This document shows positions 22,736-34,335 of a stretch of DNA of 64,000 nucleotides, one piece after another. The position numbers and the translations under genes are program-made. Origin of the DNA: Mucidula mucida (lineage: Eukaryota > Basidiomycota > Agaricomycetes > Agaricales > Physalacriaceae); contig JADNYV010000003.1 of the NCBI GenBank assembly GCA_015501055.1, positions 1 through 64,000 of the forward strand. The letters run 5' to 3'. The notes under the pieces are model-generated. The model saw nothing but the letters and a program-made list of their open reading frames with translations, ran no database searches and had not been told where the DNA came from. Every line of letters begins with the position of its first letter. Position 1 is the stretch's first letter.

Positions 22736-24928
22736 TCAAGCGAATTCCTCCTCGTCGCCCTTCCAATTCTTCGCTATATCCCAATATCCTTTCAATTTCT
22801 CACCCAACAATTCCTTCGCCGCCCGATCGCTCGCACAACTCTTCGCCTTGAACCATTAAACGACCTCTCCCTCAAATCACCCTCCCAAACTAACCAACAC
22901 TTGTTATCCTCCAAAGACACCGGATCGCAGCTTCTTTGACCTTCTCTCCCACGTTATCCACCGTCATACCGGGAGTCTCGCCATTAGCACTCTCAGCAAG
23001 CTCCACGTCCTCTCCTCCTCGTGGACGTGACGCCTCCGTCCACGCTATCCGGTGAGTCATTAGCCGTTTGTACTGTCGCAGATGCTTCGCCGCGCCCTCG
23101 ACATAAACCATGCTGAATGCAGGATTGAATATACAGACACCACTGAGGTTCATCTGTTCCGCGTTCTTACGCACTTTGAATTGATGCGACGGGTCTGTTA
23201 GCGATTTGATCCTGTAAAGAGCGTCAGCACCGTTACAGAAAACGTAAGCAAAAAGAAAGTACTTGAAGAGGGCCCCGTAGATACCCTTCTTTTCCTCGTC
23301 AATTTTCTTATTATCAACCTTTTCTCGTCGTTGATCATCCGTAAGTTTGCGTTCCGCATTCATCTTCTCGTGAGTATGCTTGCGCATCGCCACCTCTCTG
23401 CGAACCTTGGCCTCCACCCTCGTTGGGTCTTGCACAGCGTCACTTGTGAGAACCTTCATCAGGTTGGTAAGACGGACTGAAAGAATCGTATTAGCTTTGA
23501 AGCGAATGCATTTCTCGAAACTTACCTTTAGGTGGATCCGGAGGAAGAAGACCCATACGAATCCTATCACGTTTATCCTGCAGTTCTCCGGCACGTCGAA
23601 GTCTCCGCATCTTCTTCTGTTCCTTTGTCGTCAACATGAGGGGCTTCAGCTCGACCTTATTCTTGTCCCCGGGGGCAGGTATTGGGATAGGATGTTGAAT
23701 GTAGATATTGACGGGAGAGTCTGAATTTGTAATGTTCAAATGGTCCATGCCGAGTAGCAGATCGTCATAGTTCTTGTTGGGCAGTAAGGCTGCGTCCCAC
23801 CATTCAGCTTCCGGAGGGGGCGGTCGCTGAACATTATTTAGAGCGCGTTTTATTTTTGATGTCAAAGGACTCACCTTGATGTTCTTCTCAATTCCCATAT
23901 CACTGTCCAGACCCGCCTTTCTCGCCTGATCGGCTATACGCTGCTTCAACGCCTCGAGGGCAGCATCTTTTCTCGCCTGATCCGCAAGAGCGACGTATTT
24001 GCCTTTGGGGTTGAACCTGAAGTTGCGCCCGATTCGCTCTTTGGGCACTGTTCCCTCAATCGGTTCCTTGGACGTGTAGGGATTTGTAGACTCGACGATG
24101 GGTACGGGAGTCGGAGCAGGGGGTGGCGTCGGCACATTACGCGTGTTGGCCTGCGGGCAGTCATGAGTCAAGGGCAAGGATAGAAATGAAACAACTGACC
24201 TTGATGGATGCAAACTTGGGTTGCATGGGTTTATACCTATCCTTCTTGGATTGGGGTGCAGCCGGCGTCGTATCGAGTAGAAGGGGATGAGCAGCCATCT
24301 TCAATCCAACACCTTGAGGCGCAGCAGGCTCCGGCGCCTTGACGCTCTTCTTGGACTGGGACATCGACTACCGCATTCTTCAGATGATTGCATTAGGGCA
24401 CAGAGAGTAGAACGCACCGCATACGAGTTGTCCTTCTTCGCCAGCTTGTTCTGCGCATTCTGCACCTTGCGCTTCGCTTCTGCAATCTTCTTGGCAATGT
24501 CGTCCGAAAGGGCGGGCGTCGACATGGCAGGAGACGGTTTCGGTGCGGCAACAGGCTTCGCCGCAGTGATAACTCCAGCACCCTTCATTACAGCGACTTT
24601 GGCCGCGATTTCGGCGCGTTTTTGAGCGATGAGGGCTTGCTGCTACCGAAAGTCACTAAGCAAATCACAGCCGACGAGGAACTACTTACACTAAGCGACG
24701 ATCCAGAGGCAGAGGATGCATTCTGAAAGGGAAAAATGATAGAACCATGATGAGAAAACGAGCTCAAATGAGGATAATCACCTTGGCGAGAGGGGAATGC
24801 ACTCACGGCGTCACTACAAAGTAAAAATTCAGTATTTTGAAGAGGAGAAAAAGTAAAACAAACGTTTTAGCTTTCTTGCTGCTTGAAGAGCCTGCATCGC
24901 TGCCTTCGTGAGGCCGTTTCCTGTCCAT
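22736..24928 (-). CDS. PRP3: U4/U6 snRNP splicing factor Prp3
   Basis: A core protein of the U4/U6 di-snRNP that holds the U4/U6 duplex in the spliceosome. ATG 24928 opens MDRKRPHEGSDAG, followed by several very short exons, then 'ALSDDIAKKIAEAKRKVQNA', 'KSVKAPEPAAPQGVGLKMAA', 'NPYTSKEPIEGTVPKERIGR', 'FRFNPKGKYVALADQARKDA', 'EAEWWDAALLPNKNYDDLLL', 'VNIYIQHPIPIPAPGDKNKV', 'LMLTTKEQKKMRRLRRAGEL' and 'RIRMGLLPPDPPK', all hallmarks of the PRP3 domain. The C-terminal DUF1115 region reads 'VKNAEQMNLSGVCIFNPAFS'-like text, 'KHLRQYKRLMTHRIAWTEAS', 'CWLVWEGDLRERSF' and 'KGYWDIAKNWKGDEEEFA'. A single missing base near 22850 breaks the last exon. Confidence 0.94.
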
Positions 24929-25720
24929 GATGGTGGCGGCGCAAGTCAGGTTATTTGACGCTGTTTCCAACTTGAGCTCCGCGGAAGGCGGCCCGGTAGA
25001 TTGCACTTCAAGGTATACTTTCACCGAGGACTTGCATTCTTCTTCACCGGATGGATCAATACCTAAGGATAACTCTGACATGTTTGCTGGTCATTCCCTT
25101 CGGGTTTGGTCCGGGCTACAATTTTCTGATGGTCGCGTAGGCCTTTGTGTGACATACTGAATCGTCCATTGTTCTCTACAGGGTTTGCACGTCCCCAGCC
25201 TTGCCGAACATAATGCCCATTGTGGCAACGTGGCATGCTTCGAGAACTTGAGTATAAAGTCAACGGCATCCGCTTCACGCCGTCTTGCCTTCAGCCACCC
25301 CACTCCTTGAAGAAATGCGCAGATCTATCAGTCTCTTCTATATCATTCTTCCTCCTGGACTCATCCGTCTACCAGGCGAACCTCCTCGTACTCCCAGTAG
25401 AAAGTCGCTGTAAGTGCTCGTAAAATTGCGGATACGCCACTAACATTCAACAGTAGCGTGTCGCCCCAGCAAAGTGGTTGCAACGATGGAAGTCACCAAA
25501 GCCAACTATGGCCACATCTGAACACTGTTCAGACCACCGCTCGTCTGCGTCGTCGGCTTTCATGATCAGTGACATGCAAGGCGAACATCGCTAAAGTTTA
25601 ACTGACACACGGTGAACCGATTCTCCCTCTATTGCAACGATCTCTGACATTCTCTTAGTTCATTTACCATGATGTATACTATCTCGCGGAGACACAAACT
25701 GCTGTACAATGATATCTTGA
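24929..25720. other. Spacer with weak frames
   Basis: The frame in line with Prp3 stays open for about 50 codons upstream of its ATG (MSELSLGIDPSGEEECKSSV), probably 5' leader by chance, though an upstream start cannot be excluded. Frames at 25063-25303 on the minus strand and 25220-25423 on the plus strand overlap and match no family. Confidence 0.35.
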
Positions 25721-26678
25721 TCACAATTCCACACCTGCTGCAATCAAATTCAGCGCAAGGTTTTCAATATAGCGCTGATGAGCCTCAGCTGTACAAGACA
25801 TCAATCAAGGCAAGTGATCTGTACAAAGATTGCACTCACTGTCGCCCTTCTCAATGGCATTCTTCAAGTACGGTAGCCATTGCGCTGCCATTTCATCAGC
25901 AAGCTTGGTTGGTTCACGCTTGAAGCGATCATCAGCGTTGCGGAAGGAGAACCACAAAAAACGCAAAAAGCCTTCCGCCTCGACGGCAAGCTGCACTGCG
26001 TCGTTTCCTCGAACGGTCCAGGAGTCGATGCTGTCTTGAGGCGTGGCGGTTTCACGCATTTGGCGAATGATGGTTTCGCGTGTTACAACGGCTCCTTCGG
26101 TCAGCTAAACGAGAACAGTCAGGATTGAGTACTCAAAATGGTTATCGGTGGGACGTACTTTGAATAACTGCGCTGAGTTCTGGGTGTCCCATCGCCTTGT
26201 GAGCTTGATATAAAATCTGGACACCTTATGACGCGAAATTGGCTGGCTCTATCGACACTTACACATTTTTTGGGAGATAGTCGCGCTCGCGACGACCTAG
26301 GTTCATGGACCAGTATGCCCTTGTCAGAATAGTTAGAATACAACAAGGAATGATAGAACTTGATGTTACTTACCAGCTGTGTAGGCTCATTTTCCACGCG
26401 TTCACCCACTTGGACAAAGCGTTGTTCATAGCTTCAGCGTCCGGATCGTCCGCGATTGCATCGCGTAGTAGAGTATTGCAGCCTTGCTTGTGCGTCGGCC
26501 AGGCTTCCTTTTGACAGGAACGCGAACAGTATCTCACTAATCTACACACAATTGAATTTCAACGCGATTGGACCTGAAGTAGAGATATCCTACCGGCAGC
26601 GACCGCAGGACCGAAGATTTCGCGCCGAAATATCTTTATGCAGTAGTTACAGTAATCTTTCGCGTTTGGTGGCGCCAT
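25721..26678 (-). CDS. MYND-like zinc-finger protein with an incomplete finger
   Basis: MYND fingers are protein-protein interaction modules. ATG 26678 gives MAPPNAKDYCNYCIKIFRRE; after an intron (donor GTAGGA, acceptor ATTAG) comes VRYCSRSCQKEAWPTHKQGC. This keeps the first CxxC, the YCSxxCQxxxW and the HxxxC but lacks the second CxxC pair usual in MYND. Downstream exons read 'AYWSMNLGRRERDYLPKN', 'ILYQAHKAMGHPELSAVIQ', 'VTRETIIRQMRETATPQDSI' and 'WFSFRNADDRFKREPTKLAD'. The last exon, reached through a GTGAGT donor, ends in HQRYIENLALNLIAAGVEL at 25721. The join before VTRET is out of phase by my reading, so an indel or a missed site lies near 26110-26160. Similar proteins are common but uncharacterised in Agaricomycetes. 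Confidence 0.75.
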
Positions 26679-26848
26679 TCTGCACACAAGTGGTCTGCAA
26701 ACAGGCAACGATGAGGAAAGGTGACGAAATCTCAATATGGTAGGCCAGGCGGCCGAAATCCGAAAGCGGCAGGCATCGGCCCTTACTTATCGTTCTTCGT
26801 CCATGCATTTAGGAAACTTCGGATTCCCATCCTTCAAGGACGACTATC
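26679..26848. promoter_or_regulatory. Short divergent promoter (MYND-like gene / amidohydrolase)
   Basis: Only 170 bases lie between the two start codons, so the two genes must share promoter DNA. No TATA box is evident. Confidence 0.5.
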
Positions 26849-29800
26849 ATGGCAGACAAGGCGCTCATTGCGCCCTATGGCCTTGAACCCACGCGGCGAC
26901 CAGCACGGTCGGCCTCGTACCGTCGCGTCCTGCTCTGCGCTCTAGGCGGAGTACTGCTTATTACACAGGCCAACTGGCTGCTCAAGACGGGCCCTGTCTC
27001 TGTTAAGATACCGCTCCACGCTGAAGAGGCGCTGCAGAAATGCAGAGTGTTGGACATCCCACCTGGTCCGCCCCCAGACTTCCACTTGCGCAAGGAATCC
27101 GACCGTTTTGTTCCCGGCACCAAGGCTACTTTGATTAAAAACGCGACTATCTGGACAGGCGGTGAATCTGGCAAGGAGGTTGTCACTGGTGATCTGCTCC
27201 TCGATAAAGGTATCGTCAAAGCCATTGGGCGCGTCGGTGCAGATGTCATCGCGTCGTTCAATGTGGATGAACTTACCAGCTACGACGTTGAAGGTGCTTG
27301 GGTATCTCCCGGGTAGGTCCCCTTATCATGACTCAGTGACATGTATCCTGATTACCTTTAGCATCGTCGACTTGCACTCTCACATTGGTGTCGGCAGCGC
27401 GCCCCATTTGTCCGGATCCTCTGACACCAATTCACACGCCGGGATCACACAACCGTGGCTGAGAAGTCTTGATGGACTAAACTCCCATGACGATTCTTAC
27501 AGATTGTCGATATCTGGTGGCGTAACAACAGCTCTTGTCCTGCCCGGATCTGCCAATGCAATTGGCGGCCAGGGCTTCGTCATCAAACTCAGGCCCACTG
27601 CTGAGAAATCGCCCTCCTCCATGCTTCTTGAACCTCCGTTTAGCTTGAACGGTACTGAGGTCGATCCGTCTTTGCCACCTCGATGGCGCCAAATGAAGCA
27701 CGCGTGTGGTATGTTCCTTCTTACGTGTCGGTGGCAATGCTAACCACAGATCATAGGCGAAAATCCAAGTGAGTGTACAAATTGCCAGAACGAGCGCATC
27801 TTCAACTAGACATTCAGGCCGAGTGTACTCTGGGACGCGAATGGACACCATCTGGGCTTTCCGGCAAGCGTACGAGAAAGCGCGCCAAATCAAGGAGAGC
27901 CAGGACGATTACTGTGTACAAGCTCTTGCTGGCAATTGGAACGGCTTGGGTTCTTTCCCCGAGGATCTCCAGTGGGAAGCACTCGTGGATGTCTTACGTG
28001 GTCGTGTCAAGGTTAGAGGATACCTAATCTAGCCCCCAGCAAAGCTGATGTGAAGACACAGGTTCAGAACCACTGCTATGAAGCAGTCGATTTGGATGGC
28101 ATCGTTAGGGTAAAGCCTCGCGTCTTTTTCCAAATCAGTCACTGAACTCTGCCTGCTCAGCTCACTAACGAGTTCAAATTCTCCATCGCTGCATTCCATC
28201 ATGCTCACGAAACATATCTGGTCCCAGATCTCTTGAAGAAGGCCTATGGTATTCATTGACCTCTTCTTGTTACGCTCATGCTAATTTTGAATAGGACACC
28301 CGCCCGCTATTGCCATGTTCGCTACGAACGGTAGGTACAAGCGCGAAGCTTGGCGGGGCTCCGAGTTTGCTGCTCGTATCCTGGCCGATAACGGATTGGA
28401 TGTTGTCATGAAGGTACGTCCTATCCACATTCTCCTTCTGAAGAGTCCTCAGGAACGATCTAGAGTGACCATTCTGTACTGAATTCACGTTACCTGTTGC
28501 ACGAAGCCCAGCAAGCCCATTACTACGGACTCTCCGACAACCTGGCTTTAGCCGCCGTGACCTCAACTCCGGCGACAGTAATGGGCGAGGACCATCGGAT
28601 TGGGTTCATCAAGCTAGGTATGTACCTTGTTTACCTGTCCGCCACCAAAGTATCTCAAATATTTCTCTAGGTTACGATGCTGATATCGTAGTCTGGGACA
28701 GCAATCCTCTGGCAATAGGAGCGACACCTAAACAGGTCTGGATCGATGGCATAGCTCAACTCGCGAGTCCTTTCACGGCGGAGAAGCCTGCATCCCTTCA
28801 ACGCGTTCCTAAGACGCCCAACTTTGATAAGGAGGCGGCGGATGCTGTGAAATACGATGGCCTACCACCGCTAGATCCTGAGACGTCTACAAAGGGCACC
28901 GTAGTGTTTGCGAACGTGTCTGATGTTTACATTCGCAGTGGAAGTAGCCTTGAACGCGTCTTTACGGCTACTAGCACTGAAAACCCCGGAGCGGTAGTTG
29001 TTCAGGAAGGCAAAGTTGTGTGTATGGGTTTGGAATGGGCTTGTCTTGTTGGTGATATTCGTGAAAACGCGATTGTGCGTGATCTTGAAGGAGGTTCAGT
29101 CGCGTCAGTCATTTCAGTATCTCTTTTAGCTGTCTTCTGATGCGTCGTAGACCTGGCTTAGTGTCGTATGGCAGCCCACTTGGCCTTCGACATATCCCTT
29201 CGGAGGCGAGCACAACTGATGGATTTGTGATTGATCCTTTGCTCTCCAAAGTCCCTAATATCCTTGGGGGCGACGACGCTGTCATTCGGGCTTCTGATGG
29301 TCTCCTATTTGGCTCGCGCGATGCACTGTAAGCTATCTCTCTCGATAGTTCCAAATGTACAAACTACATCTTTGTATAGGATTGGATATCGGAGCGGTGT
29401 AACCTCTGCTATTACGGCGCCAGTTACACGCGGACTATTTTCCGGACTGGCCGTCGCGTTTTCCACTGGTGCTGCCCACAAGCTGCAGAAGGGCGCAATA
29501 ATCCAGGACGCCACTTCAATTCACGTCGTCATCTCCATGGCATCGTCTGTCAGTGTCAGTACGCAAATAGCAACTTTACGCCGCTTGCTCCTGGGTGCTG
29601 GAGGCGGGGAGCTAGGAGCTGAATTCAAGAAAGTAGCGGAGGTCTGTGGAGTTCATTACTGCGGAAGTTTTGGCTTACTCTTTTTGAATTCGCTAGGGCT
29701 CGCTTACGCTCGTAGTGGCTGTTGAAAATGCGGACATCATAGCTTCGTTAATCGCGCTAAAGTCTGAGGTCGAGGAATCGACTGGTACGAGATTGAAGAT

Positions 29801-30339
29801 AACCATTTCTGGCGCTACCGAGGCGCATCTATTGGCTGCTGAGATCGCAGAGGCGTCTATTGGTGTGATCGTCACCCCCGCGCGACCGTTCCCGTCGTCC
29901 TGGGAACTCCGCAGAGTGTGAGTGTTTCTCGTTTACACGTCGATATCTAGCACGTTCATCGGGTCCCTGGCAGACTTCCTGGACTGCCTCTGTCACAAGA
30001 CAGCAACATTGGTGTGCTCCTGTCTCACAATGTGACAGTTGGCGTCGGGAGTAGCGCGCAATGGAGCGTCAGGAATGCCCGATTTGATGTAGCTTGGGTG
30101 AGCCCTACGCAGTCGGGAGGTTTTCCGTTAGTAATCTATTATAGGCGGCGCTGGAATCGCATCAGGAGTTGTCTAAGACAGAGGCACTTGCGCTGGGTTC
30201 GGTCAACGTTGAGACTCTTCTTGGAGTCGAATCGGAAGACGTCGATTTGGTAGCGACCAAGGGTGGTTCGCTGCTCGATTTCGAGTCCAAGGTGGTCGGG
30301 ATTATCTCGCCTGGGCGAGGCTTGGTGGACCTCCTTTGA
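26849..30339 (+). CDS. Large membrane-anchored amidohydrolase-superfamily protein
   Basis: ATG 26849; residues about 24-44 (RVLLCALGGVLLITQANWLL) form a signal anchor. A composite-domain start follows (KATLIKNATIWTGGESGKEV, then GDLLLDKGIVKAIGRVG), with the metal-binding HxH motif in 'IVDLHSHIGVGSAPHLSGSS', then 'SISGGVTTALVLPGSANAIG', 'QNHCYEAVDLDGIVR', 'IAAFHHAHETYLVPDLLKKA', 'SDHSVLNSRYLLHEAQQAHY', 'LALAAVTSTPATVMGEDHRI' and 'GFIKLGYDADIVVWDSNPLA'. These are typical of imidazolonepropionase/dihydroorotase-like metallohydrolases. A further stretch of more than 350 residues follows (PGLVSYGSPLGLRHIPSEAS, RSGVTSAITAPVTRGLFSGL, LLSHNVTVGVGSSAQWSVRN), resembling a second, HxH-less amidohydrolase-like half. 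About ten introns, all in frame, roughly 950 residues. The substrate is unknown; the anchor suggests an outward or lumenal enzyme. Confidence 0.88.
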
Positions 30340-30728
30340 GTTGATGTACGTCGTGTGTATTTTCGGGAGGGGGTGTTTGGAAATCATTTGATTGTGGAGA
30401 TTTTGTGTTCACGCGATTGAATAAGACAATTCTCCGAACTCGGTGTCTTCTGTCTGGCATTCCCAAATAATGGTCTAGCGTTGGGGGATTCAGTCGTGTC
30501 TCGACGCTAGGTGAGGTGTGATCCTTTAAGAAGGGCAAATTTCTCGGCCTTGCCAGACTGTAGAGGCTTTTCCGTCGCTCCAATCCTGTCAACCAGGTGT
30601 CAAGTTCGTGAGTCCAAGTTTAGCGTCACTATGATATCATCGTGTACTCAACGATTTTGCAATCTGTAGGATATATAGGCTTGTAGAATCTTTCAATTGT
30701 TCAACACAAGTGTCTATTCATCACGACC
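30340..30728. other. Intergenic spacer
   Basis: 3' region of the amidohydrolase gene and upstream region of a possible small gene. No supported feature. Confidence 0.4.
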
Positions 30729-31126
30729 ATGGCCGATATCTACAAGCCGCACAACATTATTGTGAGTATTTCTACAAGCGTTGAGTTGTCGTTTCCTGAT
30801 AGAGGACCCAAGTCGCCTCTTGCCTTGGCAGAGCAGAATGCGCGCGTCACTATCTTGGACTGCCCAAACCGCCACACAGGCGGTGCGCGAGCACGTATGT
30901 CGGTTTTTCATCTTTGCGACGCAAGTTGCTGATCTTGAAAAAGACCTGGCGGCCCAACCCAAACGGAGTGGGACACCGTGCGATATTTCTCAGGAGCGAG
31001 CAGCATTGTACGTTCCACGTCGATATTTCTTCTGATGAGATGACTGATCGTCTTCAATTCAGAGAGCGCATTGCCAAAGTTTTTGCGCAACGCACTGATG
31101 AGCATGATTATGATTATGAGCATTGA
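30729..31126 (+). CDS. Possible small spliced gene, unknown function
   Basis: Not recognised. ATG 30729 in good context (accATGg) opens MADIYKPHNII, then a GTGAGT donor. The next exon can be read as DPSRLLPWQSRMRASLSWTA and QTATQAVREH, then a GTATGT donor. The following exon reads VADLEKDLAAQPKRSGTPCD and ISQERAAL, and a last exon after a clean 'ttcaattcag' acceptor reads ERIAKVFAQRTDEHDYDYEH to the stop at 31126. The third exon's acceptor does not keep phase by one base, which may be another indel. The predicted protein is about 90 residues, helical and charged. The run of good donors argues for a real gene. Confidence 0.45.
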
Positions 31127-31377
31127 TCATTGGGGAGGAGATATATCTTATTTTGTTTATCTATGATTGTTGTATTACTACTGTCACGTCCAAGTTTGAA
31201 TCGTCTTTTATACCCCTCCTACACCATTTGCAGCCGACAAAGTTGCGAAGTACGTTTGATGCCTTATTTGACAACGGAACGCGAATTGTCCTCGCATTGC
31301 GTGGCGCATGTATACCTTCAAGAGTGATAGAAAACATATCTGATTGAAGCAAACAATCATGATACAACAAAGTAAGC

Positions 31378-32560
31378 CTATCTCTGTTCCGGTCGAGGTT
31401 CTAAAAGCATACCCTTGAGTACAACATGATCCAAGCGAAAAAGAACAAGACTTACGACTCCACTGGACATTGAGAATCAGATTGTCATAACCCCAGCCAT
31501 TCATTTTCTCCATCGCCTTCTGCGCAACCGACCGCTCCTCGAAACTAATAAAGGCAAAGCCCTTTCCAGCACCGGTCTCGCGGTCCCTGCCGACGTAAAC
31601 ACGTATGACCTTGCCAAACCTACTAAACAGATCGCGGAGATCATTCTCTTGGGTGTCCTCGCTGACATTCGTGACACGAAGTGTGGGTAGGTCGTCGCGA
31701 TTTGAGCCTGTACCGCGCATGGCATCGCCCGGTCCACGAACACCGCCACGCATAGATGGAGGGACGTATTTGCCGCCCGTTGAGGCTGCGGCTGGTGTCG
31801 GAGCATCACCGGTGTCGTCGTCTGGCCCGGCGCCGGTGTCTGTATGGGCATTGAGAACGGAACCGATTGGATGCGGTGGGGGATTGAACTTACCGGCGCT
31901 ATCCAGTAATCCAAGGGTGTCTTTGTAAGGACATTTGGCAGTGAAATGGTCTCCTTTGCAAGTCCTGCAGGTGACTTTTCCGGCGCCTGAGGAAGCAAGC
32001 TTTTTCTTAAGAGCGTCTTCTTGCTGTACCTCGGCTTCGCTGGACTGATTTAAGGTAAGATCAGGGTATCTTGCGAGGGTGGGTAACGCACTTTGTTGCC
32101 GACGCTTAGCTTCAAGCCAACATTTTCTCCCACTGTTGTCGTTGCGCGATCTGGACCAGGCTTATTGCCTCGTTCCGCCCCGAATTTGGCCCATTTTTGC
32201 CGATGTGCAATCTGTGGCGCGACGGTCGCCTTTTGCAGCACTCGCCTCGTTTTCCTTGTCACCTGTCCCAAAATTGCATTCAATCTATGCTCCATCTCGT
32301 TGTATGCCAGCGAGCCGCACCTTGACCTTCTTGCCCTCATCATTCAAAACGTATTCGACGACTGTTCGCACGCCATTTTCATCTATCGAGTCGGATATTT
32401 TTTGCGGAGTTTCTGTGCTTTGATTTGAGGGCTGATCGATACTAGGGTTGGGTGATTTCGTACCAAGTTCATCGGCGACATCGTCCGCCCAGGATGTTTT
32501 GATGCTATTGGAAGCTTGAGAGGTATGCAGACAAAACGTGTGAAGGACGTACGCTGACAT
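31378..32560 (-). CDS. TIF35: Translation initiation factor eIF3 subunit g
   Basis: An eIF3 subunit that binds RNA and helps scanning and reinitiation. ATG 32560 gives MSA, spliced to IKTSWADDVADELGTKSPNP, the classic eIF3g N-terminus. Then 'KISDSIDENGVRTVVEYVLN', 'EGKKVKV|TRKTRRVLQKAT', 'KWAKFGAERGNKPGPDRATT' and 'TVGENVGLKLSVGNK', the CCHC zinc knuckle 'CRTCKGDHFTAKCPYKDTLG', a Pro/Thr linker ending 'GKYVPPSMRGGVRGPGDAM', and one RRM with RNP motifs ('LRVTNVSEDTQENDLRDLFS', 'GKGFAFISFEERSVAQKAME') ending NLILNVQWS. The last exon after a cttttag acceptor reads QPRPEQR. The intron order and full domain set leave no doubt about the family. Confidence 0.95.
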
Positions 32561-33069
32561 GGTGGAAGAAGTTGAGTAAGATTTAGAAGCCGGTCCCAAA
32601 AAGGGCGGTTACCTGATCGCACGTCCTGCCAGTGAACTGCCAGCGGCTGCGTAGCGTTTTGTTCTTGAACTTGAAATTAAAAGGCGGTTGTTCTGTCCTG
32701 TACTACACACTCCAAGAGCAGGCGAAGAGTTAGGATCATTACCGGGCCAATGGGCGCAAATTAGTGTGATATAAATCTAATATAAATAGACAGGTAAAAA
32801 AGAGAACAACGACGACAAGTCAAGAGACGATTGACATTGTAGAATTACAACAAGTTATGGATCCTTGTGTATCATATGCTGAGCAGAGAAGGCGAGTATT
32901 TCAAGTGAGGCACGCCCGGGACTCTTATCCGGATCCGGCGAACCGTTGACGTCTTCACCCACTACCATTAAGCGGGGGCTCCTCTTCTCTTCTCTCTCAC
33001 CTGCCACGAGACCGAACGGCACCTTTTTCACGTCTTTTCACGCTATACACATTCTGGCTTTTCTGAGAA
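32561..33069. promoter_or_regulatory. Divergent intergenic region (eIF3g / methyltransferase)
   Basis: About 510 bases between outward-facing starts. A TATA-rich stretch (tgatataaatctaatataaatag, 32767-32790) is the best candidate core promoter. The 80 bases before the methyltransferase start are pyrimidine-rich (cctcttctcttctctctcac). Confidence 0.45.
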
Positions 33070-34335
33070 ATGCCTGGAATATGGACGCGCCATCCGCGCT
33101 ACACCCTGCTCGTGTTGGCCGTGCTAGTGACGACGTTATACCTCCTCAATACCTATCAAGAGACACCGACAGTCAAGGCCTCGAGATACATCCACGACGC
33201 CGGTCTTTCTGCGCGTTTACAACGGGCAGATGCTATATATGAGAAGACTCTACGGGATCGGAAGGGGCTCATCAAGATGTTTGGCCCAAGTTCGAGCGAC
33301 ATCATGATGTATGGACCCGTGGCAGCAGTTTTGGATTACTTTACTTACATCTTCATAGGTTCCCCCCAGACAAGGATCCATGGCCAGCATACACAGTCTG
33401 TACGTGGCGTTCTTTGACACGCAGAATGGTGCTCACCCGTCGTACCCAGGGGACTTTTTTCCTGCTTCGTACAACTGTCCTCATGAAGTCGAACGGATAG
33501 GATCTCTCGGAGACGGCGGAAAATGGGTCTGCGGCTTGTCGCGTTTGCAGGAGAAACCGGACTGTCTGATATATTCCACGGGTGCGCTATGCCAGTCTAC
33601 ATTATCCCTTTGCAACGTTACACCACTCTTTAGGCATAAACTACGAGTCATCTTTCGAGGCAGAGATATTGTCAAACACTAGGCATTGCCAGATATACGG
33701 TTTCGATAGTACTACAAAGTCGTTTGGCCCTCAAATACCTCGCACTCAGTCGGCACGCGCACATTTTACCCGCCACGGACTGGCCGGTCAGGATGTACCA
33801 GCTGGAGACAAGCATGGTCCTTCTTACACCTTAGAACATCTCATGCAATTAAAGGGTAAGCGCGCACGTGCATTGATATTGCCCGACTCAATGTACGTTT
33901 GAATAGGCCACACGTTCATTGATATCCTGCGAATTGATGTGGAGAGTGCCGAATTCGACACGCTCACATCGTTAATCACTCCCTACGTCCAATCCGGAAA
34001 GCCGCTTCCCTTTGGCCAGCTCCTCCTTGAGATACATGTGTGGCACAAACGGTTCCCAGAGTTTCTCACTTGGTGGGAGATGCTAGAGGCCGCCGGTCTG
34101 CGCCCATTCTCAGCGGAACCAAATTTGGTTTATCAGAACTACAACAAACTCGCCAATTCTGAACTTGCTGAGGTTCGTACGATCAATTCTTTTCTTTGGG
34201 ATCTTCATTCAACTTCGCGTCCAGTATTCGTTCTTAAACGTGAAAGGAGACAACATTTTTATCAAGGATCCTTCGCGGCCTTTTAAGGTGTTTGTGGATG
34301 AACCTCTGGACGGTATACATCCTGGCCATGAGTAG
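33070..34335 (+). CDS. METTL24-type membrane-anchored methyltransferase-domain protein
   Basis: ATG 33070; residues about 11-29 (YTLLVLAVLVTTLYLLNTY) form a type II membrane anchor, so the catalytic domain probably faces the secretory lumen. The exons then give 'FPPDKDPWPAYTVWDFFPAS' (across an intron with donor GTACGT), the family signature 'CPHEVERIGSLGDGGKWVCG', 'DCLIYSTGINYESSFEAEIL', 'CQIYGFDSTTKSFGPQIP', 'HTFIDILRIDVESAEFDTLT', 'FGQLLLEIHVWHKRFPEFLT' and 'LEAAGLRPFSAEPNLVYQNY'. The last exon, after a gttcgt intron, reads YSFLNVKGDNIFIK and ends at 34335. It matches the Methyltransf_22/METTL24 group, whose substrate is not established. The frame is intact. The gene diverges from eIF3g. 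Confidence 0.85.
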
